6,918 nucleotides of DNA from CAZBBC01 sp964489835 (GTDB lineage Bacteria > Calditrichota > Calditrichia > JAJRVZ01), in the NCBI GenBank assembly GCA_964489835.1, contig CAZBBC010000203.1, positions 1 through 6,918 of the forward strand. Reading direction: 5' to 3'. Each line of letters starts with the position of its first letter. The first letter of the stretch is position 1. Made by a program: the position numbers and the translations under genes. The notes under the pieces are model-generated. The model was not told where the DNA came from. It did no database searches and was given only the letters and a program-made list of their open reading frames with translations. Below are positions 1-6,840 of this stretch, piece after piece.

Positions 1-1249
1 TCCCTTTTTTGGTCCGATCTCCCTTACCGGTAGCCAGGACGATTTCATTTTTTCCGTCATTATCGGCGTCGCCCACCGCTAACCATGACGATTCTGCCTT
101 TTCTTCATTGAAATCTACGACACAGGTTTTATGAATTTTTCCAAGGTCATCAATTTTATACAAATAAACATGACCGAGGTGTTTGCTGGCAATTTTTTCA
201 GTTAGATTATCCCCGCGGGTGGACAGGATAAGTTCATTTTTACCATCATTATCCGCATCGTCTACAGCCATCATCTTCTCAAAATAGGATAGATCAAGAT
301 TTTCATCTTCATAAGCAAAAGTATAAACAGGAACTGCTTCGGATTCTACGGTATACCCCAAAACCGTTCCTTTGTTGATATCCTGAGTCTGTTTCCAGCC
401 GACAATCAGTTCATTCAGACCATTATTGTCCACATCCCCGATGATCAACGATGCGTAAAAACATTTTTTATGATCATAACCGTCGATGACTATCCGTGGC
501 GGTATGATCAAATCACCTTTATGATCGAACTCAAATATTTCAACTGTTGCCGCTTCTTTTCGAAAACTATTGGAGGTAATATATTCGACATCCCCGTCAT
601 TATCAACATCGGCGATCATGGATTCTTCGCCGGAACCGGAAAGCTGGTAGAGCTTTTGCGCTTTTATGTCTGTTATGTTTTGATCGAAATCATAACGTAT
701 GATCTCACCACCACCGCAGTAGGCAGAGACGACTTCCAGAATTCCGTCATTATCCAGATCATAATAAGCGAAATTATGCGTATAGGAACTACTGTTCCAT
801 GCCGGACGGCTGATTGTTTCCCGGGTGATCTTCATACCGTCTGTTTGAAACACATAAAAGCGGGCCGTCCCCCCAGTCTCCTGACCGGTGCCAAAAATAA
901 CTTCGTTTCTGCCGTCACCATTCAGGTCAACAACTTTTACAGCTAATCCCATACCGGGAAAGCTTTCTGCAAGATTATCAGCAAGCATGACCGAGCGCCA
1001 TTGATTTCCGCTTTTTTTCAAGAAATATAGTCTGCTATCCGGACATCCGGTGACAAGAATCTCATTTTCACCATCATTATCTGCGTCACCGATCTCGACA
1101 TCCCAACCAACATAACTTTGATCGACAACAGTAATGATTTCACCCTCCCAGCCGCTGGCTGCTACTCCGATGTCTGAAAATTTTTCAACCGTTTTTTGTG
1201 TACAGGCATGGATAATAAGACTGCTCAAAAATATTATGAACCATTTCAT
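1..1249 (-). CDS. FG-GAP/VCBS repeat beta-propeller lipoprotein (partial, C-terminus outside window)
   Basis: The frame is open for 416 codons from ATG at 1249 to the window edge, so the 3' end is missing. The N-terminus has a short basic start, a hydrophobic stretch and Cys16 (IIHAC), suggesting signal peptidase II cleavage and lipid anchoring; His at -2 is not ideal for a lipobox. The body holds seven calcium-binding loops of the form DxDxDGxxE, starting near residues 55, 108, 164, 214, 272, 331 and 394, each followed by a hydrophobic strand (for example DADNDGENEILV). The 50-63 residue spacing fits blades of an integrin-alpha-like FG-GAP/VCBS propeller. The fifth loop has Asn in place of the third Asp. 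No catalytic motif is visible. The start at 1249 is favoured because AGGAA (1257-1261) lies 7 bases upstream; an in-frame ATG at 1267 would add MKRNRR but has no ribosome binding site. The role is unknown. Surface binding or adhesion next to the glycosidases is inference only. Confidence 0.9.
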   Translation of the reverse strand, partial: MKWFIIFLSSLIIHACTQKTVEKFSDIGVAASGWEGEIITVVDQSYVGWDVEIGDADNDGENEILVTGCPDSRLYFLKKSGNQWRSVMLADNLAESFPGMGLAVKVVDLNGDGRNEVIFGTGQETGGTARFYVFQTDGMKITRETISRPAWNSSSYTHNFAYYDLDNDGILEVVSAYCGGGEIIRYDFDQNITDIKAQKLYQLSGSGEESMIADVDNDGDVEYITSNSFRKEAATVEIFEFDHKGDLIIPPRIVIDGYDHKKCFYASLIIGDVDNNGLNELIVGWKQTQDINKGTVLGYTVESEAVPVYTFAYEDENLDLSYFEKMMAVDDADNDGKNELILSTRGDNLTEKIASKHLGHVYLYKIDDLGKIHKTCVVDFNEEKAESSWLAVGDADNDGKNEIVLATGKGDRTKKG

Positions 1250-1337
1250 TCTTCGATTCCTTTTCATTAATTGTATTGTTAGAAGTATTTACATTTTTTT
1301 TAATATAAAATATTCTTCTTAAAAGGCATAATAAAAT
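1250..1337 (-). other. A/T-rich leader upstream of the FG-GAP lipoprotein gene
   Basis: This stretch between the repeat element and the lipoprotein start is very A/T rich on the minus strand, with a run of eight A and TATATT-like blocks. It could hold a promoter, which would make the lipoprotein gene independent of the upstream glycosidase operon. I found no convincing paired -35/-10 hexamers, nor the TAnnTTTG box typical of Bacteroidota, so no specific promoter is called. Confidence 0.3.
1257..1261 (-). promoter_or_regulatory. Shine-Dalgarno site of the FG-GAP lipoprotein gene
   Basis: On the minus strand AGGAA, within AAAAGGAATCGAAG, ends 7 bases before ATG at 1249. This decides between that ATG and the in-frame ATG at 1267, which is preceded only by A/T-rich sequence. 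The site would lie inside the coding region if the longer start were used. Confidence 0.6.
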
Positions 1338-1356
1338 CCCCCCTTAATAAAGGGGG
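1331..1356 (-). terminator. Possible intrinsic terminator after the glycosidase operon
   Basis: Read on the minus strand, the 7-bp G/C-rich hairpin 1356-1339 (CCCCCTT, loop TATT, AAGGGGG) is followed by GGATTTTAT. The T-tract is short and interrupted, and the hairpin belongs to a repeat element, so terminator activity is a guess. It lies about 180 bases after the GH78 stop codon. Confidence 0.3.
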
Positions 1357-1430
1357 TTAGGGGGATGTTTATAAATAACTTAGAACATTTTTATATCCCC
1401 CTTAGTCCCCCTTTTCCAAGGGGGAGACGG
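1338..1430. repeat. MITE-like or REP-like inverted repeat element
   Basis: The left arm is 1339-1366 and the right arm 1395-1424. The reverse complement of the right arm matches the left apart from a two-base gap and a few substitutions. Each arm also folds on itself: CCCCCTT (1339-1345) pairs with AAGGGGG (1350-1356) across AATA, and CCCCCTT (1407-1413) pairs with AAGGGGG (1418-1424) across TTCC. The core 1367-1394 is A/T rich and carries a further ATGTT/AACAT inverted pair. The right edge runs into GGGGAGACGG (1421-1430). There is no coding capacity. This is the look of a dispersed palindromic intergenic element; copy number cannot be judged here. On the minus strand the left hairpin is followed by GATTTTAT, so it might also end transcription from the GH78 gene. 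Confidence 0.75.
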
Positions 1431-1534
1431 ATCTTGCTTATAATTAAAGCAGTACAAATAAAGTGATGCTGCAACAGCCCTATTAGGGGGGGAGACTATT
1501 GTTGCTCCCTTTAGTAAATACAAATGAAAATATT
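1431..1534. other. Non-coding spacer after the GH78 gene, with minor palindromes
   Basis: No gene is visible. It contains a weak hairpin (GGGAG 1490-1494 with CTCCC 1505-1509) and a run of seven G followed by AGAC (1486-1496), which repeats the GGGGAGAC edge of the adjacent repeat element. An A/T-rich 8-bp palindrome, AAATGAAA (1522-1529) with TTTCATTT (1533-1540), spans the GH78 stop codon. None has the form of a good terminator. The stretch may be a decayed repeat remnant. Confidence 0.4.
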
Positions 1535-3826
1535 TCATTTAACTGCAATTTTACCGAAAAAGTGATAGGTTCCGGAATCCACCTCATAAAGAAAGTAATG
1601 TTCTTTTTGACCTATTGAGCGAATATCTTCAATTTCATTTATTTTTCTGCCCCCTTCCTCCAGAGACTCTGATGAGTCCGATGGCAGCCATATATGTGCC
1701 CGTGTATTGGCCGGAATGGTCACCTCCAGATAAAAGTTGTCATCTTTCTTTTCCCAGGTACACTCAACCGAACCGCGAATGGTTGGCAATTTCAAGCGGG
1801 CATGTGTCAGATCAGCCAGCTGCGGTTTTATTTGGATTAACCGGAAGGCTGGTTTTAAGGGCTCAATACCAAACAGCCGGCGGGGAATAATATTTGCAGG
1901 GGCCGCACCCCAGGAATGATTCCAGGTTAGATTGGGTTTATAATATTCATCCCAGGCCTCGGTTGTCACCGTTGATCCGGCCCGGATCATGTTCATCCAG
2001 CTGCGTTTTGACTCAGCCGTCATCAGGGAAAGGGCATACTCAGATTCGTCGGTATTATAGAGGGCTTCCAGAAGAGATTGGGCACCGTATACACTGCAGG
2101 CCATCCCCCGGCTTTTAATATATTTTACGACTGATGGTATCTTTTCTGAAGGAACCAGACCAAAGGCCAGGGGATACATATTGGCATGAAGGGAGGCATG
2201 GTTGGTGCCAATACCATCAAGATAAATGCCTCTTTCCGTTTCAAAAAACTCTTTATTAAAACTTTCTTTTACCCGGGCCGCCTGCTCTGTAAAGCGGACG
2301 ACCTCCTCATTTTCACCCAGTGCTTTTGCAATGTCGGCCATCAAAACTAATGTACGGTAGTGAAAGGCATTTACAACGGTATTGTACGGCATAAATATAT
2401 AGCCGTCGCGTTCGCCTTCCGGTGTTGGACCCTGGTTACTAGCCTGTTTTTCCCCAGGCTGTTTTCCCCGCGGCCAATCTACTAAATCGCTAAAACTGTT
2501 TCCATGGTAATACAGGCTCTCTAAAAATTCTTTGGTTACTCCTCCTTCGAGTGTACTGATTAAACCATCGGCACGTGCCAGAGCAGATAAGGTCTTGGCT
2601 TTAAGATCGATATAATACTTTTGTAGTAATTCTGTATTTCCTGTCTGCATATAATCGTGCCAGGCCATAAAAACCGTATGCATATGACATTCCGTCGGCC
2701 ATGAGGAATTCCGGAGCAGGAACTGCAAGGTATAACGTGCAACGGAATATTCACGATCAACAGCATAGTGGCCAAGCTGCTGAATATATGAATCAGCCTC
2801 ATAGGGCATACGCTCTCGGTTCCCATCAGTATAAAGCGCAAGAAAGGGAGTCATTTTCATCGTGTACTTACAAAGATCCCAAACCTGGTTCAAATTCTGA
2901 TTTGAGCTTTTAAAATAAGAAGCGTTCTCATCAAAATAATAGAACAAGGCGATCTGTTTTATATTTTCTTTGGTAATTTCAGATGGTGAATTTATTATTT
3001 CTGCATAACGAAACGGTGTTACTTCAGGCATATGTTCCGCGAGAATCTGGCTGTTCGGATAATGAGACTTTTTTCGCTGTATTTGTAGTGTATACGTATT
3101 TTTTCCTTTTTTAAGCGGTAAAGATGAGATTATCAGGCCAATATTTGATCTACCAATATTTCTGTCCACGCGGTTATCAGCTGTTTTACGCTCTCCCAGG
3201 TAAATGATCAGCGAATCCCGTGCTTTTTCTGTCGAAACCGTCAGTTCTAGTGTAGCAAAGGCAGCTTTCCCGAAATCAGCGAAATAATGCCCTTCGGCCA
3301 GAAGGATCAGCTTTTCCGGTGCAATTTCATCGTAATCAGCCCGCTGTCTGTTCTCCAGCAACCATTCGGATCCCCCCCTGGTTATCCACTTGCTCTCCAG
3401 AGGCATCCATTCAAGACGACCGGTTTGAAATTTTTGAGATTCGCTGTAGGAACTAACCCGGTCAAAACCATCGAAGGTTCTGACTTTCCACCAGTATTCA
3501 CTGTCGGGTTTGAGATTTTTACCCTGGTATTCAAGATCAATGGATTGATTTGAGATTTTTTTGCCTGAATCCCATATATTCCCATTATCCTGATCAAGTA
3601 AATCCTGACTGGAAGAGACCAGGATCTGCCAGGCGCTTTGCATGGCACCTCGGCGTGTATCATTGACAATCCAGCCGAATTCCGGTTGGGGATCGGTAAT
3701 AACGGCCCGTTCAGGCGCACGCAGCAATTCACAGATTAAACCGGTCGGCGCACCCGGTTCTGGTTCACACTGTAGGCTCAGAAATACTGTTAAAAATAGT
3801 AATAATAGTAGAATGATGTTTCTCAT
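1535..3826 (-). CDS. Exported family-78 glycoside hydrolase (alpha-L-rhamnosidase type)
   Basis: A 763-residue protein. It begins with a strongly hydrophobic signal sequence ending SLQC at Cys20. That could be lipidated, but Gln at -1 is atypical of a lipobox, so plain secretion remains possible. The domains follow the usual GH78 order: an Fn3/Ig-like domain (about 24-138), a beta-sandwich of the Bac_rhamnosid_N type (about 145-300, with FADFGKAAFATLELT near 182 and YLGER near 209), an (alpha/alpha)6 barrel (about 305-650) and a C-terminal beta domain. The barrel carries DGNRERMPYEAD (334-345), the counterpart of the classic DCPxRDExxGWxGD motif; by alignment Glu338 is the likely general acid, and Asp334 and Asp345 sugar-binding acids. 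TTEAWD (Glu623) supplies the likely general base, and HSWGA (His637) is also conserved in the family. Family members invert alpha-L-rhamnosides. The natural substrate cannot be read here. The gene starts one base after the upstream stop codon, so the two are probably translated together. Confidence 0.93.
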   Translation of the reverse strand: MRNIILLLLLFLTVFLSLQCEPEPGAPTGLICELLRAPERAVITDPQPEFGWIVNDTRRGAMQSAWQILVSSSQDLLDQDNGNIWDSGKKISNQSIDLEYQGKNLKPDSEYWWKVRTFDGFDRVSSYSESQKFQTGRLEWMPLESKWITRGGSEWLLENRQRADYDEIAPEKLILLAEGHYFADFGKAAFATLELTVSTEKARDSLIIYLGERKTADNRVDRNIGRSNIGLIISSLPLKKGKNTYTLQIQRKKSHYPNSQILAEHMPEVTPFRYAEIINSPSEITKENIKQIALFYYFDENASYFKSSNQNLNQVWDLCKYTMKMTPFLALYTDGNRERMPYEADSYIQQLGHYAVDREYSVARYTLQFLLRNSSWPTECHMHTVFMAWHDYMQTGNTELLQKYYIDLKAKTLSALARADGLISTLEGGVTKEFLESLYYHGNSFSDLVDWPRGKQPGEKQASNQGPTPEGERDGYIFMPYNTVVNAFHYRTLVLMADIAKALGENEEVVRFTEQAARVKESFNKEFFETERGIYLDGIGTNHASLHANMYPLAFGLVPSEKIPSVVKYIKSRGMACSVYGAQSLLEALYNTDESEYALSLMTAESKRSWMNMIRAGSTVTTEAWDEYYKPNLTWNHSWGAAPANIIPRRLFGIEPLKPAFRLIQIKPQLADLTHARLKLPTIRGSVECTWEKKDDNFYLEVTIPANTRAHIWLPSDSSESLEEGGRKINEIEDIRSIGQKEHYFLYEVDSGTYHFFGKIAVK

Positions 3827-3827
3827 T

Positions 3828-6761
3828 TTAATTCTCCAAAATCGGTAGTACCACCTTTAGATTATTTCCCTGCGTTTTAAGATTGACATGAAAGCCCCAG
3901 CTACCCCCTGACTGCATGATCATCAATACCAGGGTGTTTTTGCCTTTTTTAAGATTTACCGGGAGTTTGAATTGATTGTAGTATAAGGGATGGTCTTTAT
4001 AATTATCAAGAATCAAATCACCATTCAGCCAGATAAAAGCGCCATCATTCGTGCCGGTTAAAAGTGTGCTCTCAAAATCTTTATCGCTGATAATCTCCGT
4101 AACGGCAAAGGCATGACAGTTGGCAAAGGGAGTCAATTGCTGGCTGAGCCACACGATGCCTCTTTCATCCACCTCTGCTTTTTTCCAATTGATATTAGAT
4201 TTGTTGAGCGGATAGTCATCTTTTCCTTCCGGCCCGACATACCCATGAAAAGACTGCGATATAAGAAAATCCGTGATCATCAGTGGCGGTGATTCTACCT
4301 CGGATTCATTGATCTTTTCAAAATAGATCACGGAAATTTGACTGGCAATCAGGTCTCTGTGTAGGGCAATAGCTTTTAGTTGGCAGCTTTCCGAGATTGA
4401 GAATGGCCCTTTATAGATGGTGCTTCGGGCGTTAGGCTGACTGCCATCCAGTGTATAATAGATCGATGCTCCGGGTGTTGCTGTTTTTAAAATAATTTCC
4501 TTCGAATCTACAAAAACGAATTTATCCGTTTCAACCGTGGAAATGGAAACACGCATCTGGTCATTGGTCATGATACGGCCGTCAGGCCAGATGCGTACGG
4601 ATTCTCCGTGATGATACGATCCAAGCATCTTACGATCACGACTGAGTTTAAATCCATAGCGATCCATACTGATATCGTAGCTATGTCCTCGAAACTGATA
4701 GTCATTGAGATTAGCATTGCCTAACTCATGGGCATAAAAGGGATGGACATCCAGGTACCCATCAATCTGAGGTGAGAGACCAAACAGTCCAAAAACGATG
4801 GCCTCGACACCCGCACCGGCACAAATCGCCATCGGTTGCGACGATTCATCCTGAAAGAATTCATCTGCCCTGAAATTCTGCGAGATATAGGGAAAATGAT
4901 CCACATACCGTGTAAACCGACTTAAGATGGTCCAGGCTAACTGTCCCATTCCCGATTGATACAGATTACGGACCAATTGCATCGGGGTACCCGTATAGGA
5001 ACCACCACCGCCCCAATCGGTATCCACCCGGTCCCAGTGCACGCGATCCTGTCTGGACATGGAATAGACACCATAGGGACCCAGAAATTCATTGTCATTC
5101 AGATGGGATAATAGTCCAAGCCGCTCCTCCCCTGTCAAAACATCCGTCCCAATCAAATCAAAAAGAAGATTTGAGTACACAGGTTTTCGCCCGCCATCCG
5201 GATAAACATTATCAAACCATCGTTTTTCTGCATTCCATAAATTTTCATGGAATCGTTTTTCCAAAGCCACGGCTTGTTGATTAAATTTTAAACTGTCTGC
5301 ATCCTTGAATTCCCGGCACCAGGAAGCCAGCCATTGGTAATATTCAACAGCCAGTCCATTCAGAACAGGTACAATATAATCAAATCCGTCTGTACGGATT
5401 TCCACCAGGGCTTCCGTATCCGGCCCAATATCGAGCATACCGCTTGTTTTTGAAGTAAAATCATTTATCAGAATATCTCCCCAGGTTTTCATCCAATGGA
5501 GAATGGTCTGACCGGATATTTTTTTGTTCAGAAATCCGGTGTCACCGGTTCGGCGCAGGTAGGCATCAAGCATGATTTTAAGGGCGAATGGTTGCATAAT
5601 ATAAAAAACACCCGGCGCACAGCCATCCCATCCCATGTTTGAACAGACAAGGTCTTCTTCGCTGAACGACAATCCGATGGTTTCACGCATACTTTCATGG
5701 CTCATCATACTGAGCATGTCACTAAGAAAACAGAGGTCCCAGGGAATCGTATAGATCCATGATCCGGATGACCAGAAAGGATTGACAATAAAATTTTCAC
5801 GCTCCCATTTACACTCTGACACGGTCAAAATACAGCGCTTGTAAAATTCATCCAGCCGTTTGTGCTCCGTTCTAAGTACCGGTAATTTCTCCGCTACCGA
5901 CTGCAGACGTTTTCGCGTTGTCTTTTGAGCCTCCAGCATGCGTTTCTCAATCTCGGGTAAATATCTATCCGTCTGTTTTTTTTCGACCGTTTGTAGTTGG
6001 ATGGCAATACGGGCTATATTTGAAGATTTTTCGGGGATCACCCATTTCCAGCCATCTTCATTACATTGCTTCAGATCACTGCTCAGTGATATCCGGTATT
6101 GCGCATTTTGTAAAATATATGGATTTATTCTCTGATAGATCTGATCATTTCCCGACGAGGAAGGATTTTCAAAACGAACCAGTTGAACAGGGATCAACAT
6201 TAGTGATAACGGTTGATCGCTACGATTGGTCAACCTCACTTCCAGATAGACTTCATCCCGGTTTCCCGAAACCATCGTTTCAGTTTCAACCGCAAATGAT
6301 ACCCATTCTTTGCCATATTTTTTATGATAGGTACCTTCCCGATAATAGGAATTCGGTTTCCAGTATTCATTCTGGCTGAGCAGCGCATAGGGATAGCCGG
6401 CTCTGAAGTTTACGCCCAGTGGATCATAACCGGATCCTTTTTCTTTAAAGTCTTCCCAGAGTTCCGGGATATTATCCTGCATCAAAATGCCGTTTTTGTC
6501 ATCACGAAAATCTAGTCTGAACTGATACTGGCGAATATCAATCGGCGGGAATTGTACCCGATGCATACCGGTCAGACTGTTCTGCTTCACATAAATACAA
6601 CCCCGGCCATTAAACAATCGTAACTGATTATCAGTAAATCTGATTTCCTCCCGGGGTTTACCGAGCATTTCCGGTGTCAGTTTTTGTGCAAGAGTCAAAT
6701 TAGCCGGATACCCAGTCAGGGTATAGAGAATGATTAATGATAAAATTGATTTTAAGCCCAT
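3828..6761 (-). CDS. Exported multidomain (alpha/alpha)6-barrel glycoside-hydrolase-like protein, family unassigned
   Basis: A 977-residue protein with a Sec-type signal peptide (hydrophobic to about Ala25, probable cleavage at LTLA/QK). After it comes a beta-rich region (about 40-260), a charged helical linker (about 263-305), and a helical barrel-like region (about 305-665) with motifs IPWDLCF (339-345), NMGWDGCAPG (375-384), IGPDTEALVEIRTDGFDY (445-462) and HWDRVDTDWGGGGSYTG (575-591). Beta-sandwich, linker and (alpha/alpha)6 barrel is the arrangement of clans containing GH63, GH37, GH65 and GH94, so glycosidase activity is likely. Acids in the last two motifs (Asp448, Glu450, Glu454, Asp458, Asp577, Asp580, Asp582) are candidate catalytic residues; I cannot choose among them. 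Residues about 750-812, with TPGASIYYTLDGSQP, match the chitobiase/hexosaminidase C-terminal domain (CHB_HEX_C). Residues about 830-965, with DGAFIWLNGDLI and LKKGKNTLVL, look like the sugar-binding jelly roll of GH2-type enzymes. A DUF4450-like assignment is possible but unverified. Coupling to the GH78 gene suggests a shared glycan substrate. No frameshift or truncation is seen. Confidence 0.87.
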   Translation of the reverse strand: MGLKSILSLIILYTLTGYPANLTLAQKLTPEMLGKPREEIRFTDNQLRLFNGRGCIYVKQNSLTGMHRVQFPPIDIRQYQFRLDFRDDKNGILMQDNIPELWEDFKEKGSGYDPLGVNFRAGYPYALLSQNEYWKPNSYYREGTYHKKYGKEWVSFAVETETMVSGNRDEVYLEVRLTNRSDQPLSLMLIPVQLVRFENPSSSGNDQIYQRINPYILQNAQYRISLSSDLKQCNEDGWKWVIPEKSSNIARIAIQLQTVEKKQTDRYLPEIEKRMLEAQKTTRKRLQSVAEKLPVLRTEHKRLDEFYKRCILTVSECKWERENFIVNPFWSSGSWIYTIPWDLCFLSDMLSMMSHESMRETIGLSFSEEDLVCSNMGWDGCAPGVFYIMQPFALKIMLDAYLRRTGDTGFLNKKISGQTILHWMKTWGDILINDFTSKTSGMLDIGPDTEALVEIRTDGFDYIVPVLNGLAVEYYQWLASWCREFKDADSLKFNQQAVALEKRFHENLWNAEKRWFDNVYPDGGRKPVYSNLLFDLIGTDVLTGEERLGLLSHLNDNEFLGPYGVYSMSRQDRVHWDRVDTDWGGGGSYTGTPMQLVRNLYQSGMGQLAWTILSRFTRYVDHFPYISQNFRADEFFQDESSQPMAICAGAGVEAIVFGLFGLSPQIDGYLDVHPFYAHELGNANLNDYQFRGHSYDISMDRYGFKLSRDRKMLGSYHHGESVRIWPDGRIMTNDQMRVSISTVETDKFVFVDSKEIILKTATPGASIYYTLDGSQPNARSTIYKGPFSISESCQLKAIALHRDLIASQISVIYFEKINESEVESPPLMITDFLISQSFHGYVGPEGKDDYPLNKSNINWKKAEVDERGIVWLSQQLTPFANCHAFAVTEIISDKDFESTLLTGTNDGAFIWLNGDLILDNYKDHPLYYNQFKLPVNLKKGKNTLVLMIMQSGGSWGFHVNLKTQGNNLKVVLPILEN
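3833..3837 (-). promoter_or_regulatory. Shine-Dalgarno site of the GH78 gene, inside the upstream gene
   Basis: On the minus strand GGAGA lies in the last codons of the upstream gene (TTG GAG AAT TAA) and six bases before ATG at 3826. A strong ribosome binding site overlapping the upstream stop, with one base between genes, indicates translational coupling and fixes the GH78 start. Confidence 0.8.
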
Positions 6762-6795
6762 GTTGAATTACCACTTTGTCGTTAGTTTTGATTTG

Positions 6796-6824
6796 TCCAT
6801 AATGCAGCCCAAGGCTACAAACAA
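6796..6824 (-). promoter_or_regulatory. Weak candidate promoter of the glycosidase operon
   Basis: On the minus strand TTGTTT (6819-6824) and TATGGA (6796-6801) are separated by 17 bases, which would give a leader of roughly 30 bases before ATG at 6761. Each hexamer matches only three positions of the sigma-70 consensus. No TAnnTTTG box is seen. The position is sensible, but the match could be chance. Confidence 0.25.
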
Positions 6825-6840
6825 AGAAAAAATTGCTGAC

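Noticed and set aside
470..946. Plus-strand open reading frame of 158 codons
   Set aside because: It is antisense to the FG-GAP lipoprotein, whose seven DxDxDG motifs clearly identify the minus strand as coding. The plus-strand product has no domain signature.
40..1100. Recurring DNA words such as TCATTATC, resembling a spaced direct repeat or CRISPR array
   Set aside because: The repeats fall at 150-190 base intervals, are degenerate at DNA level and match the in-frame DxDNDG codons of the FG-GAP protein. They are protein repeats, not an array.
1134..1322. Plus-strand open reading frame of 62 codons over the lipoprotein start
   Set aside because: It overlaps the signal peptide region and A/T-rich leader of the minus-strand gene. 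Its hydrophobic C-terminal part is a by-product of A/T-rich sequence.
1522..1540. A/T-rich 8-bp palindrome at the GH78 stop codon as a terminator
   Set aside because: The stem has almost no G/C pairs, it overlaps the stop codon, and no T-tract follows on the minus strand.
5918..6379. Plus-strand open reading frame of 153 codons, and other short frames inside the two glycosidase genes
   Set aside because: All lie antisense to, or out of frame within, the two long minus-strand genes, have no recognisable motif, and are expected shadows of moderate-GC coding DNA.
1535..6761. A complete Sus-type polysaccharide utilisation locus
   Set aside because: No SusC/SusD homologue, regulator or transporter is present, and neither enzyme has a type IX secretion C-terminal domain. 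Only an enzyme pair can be supported from this window.
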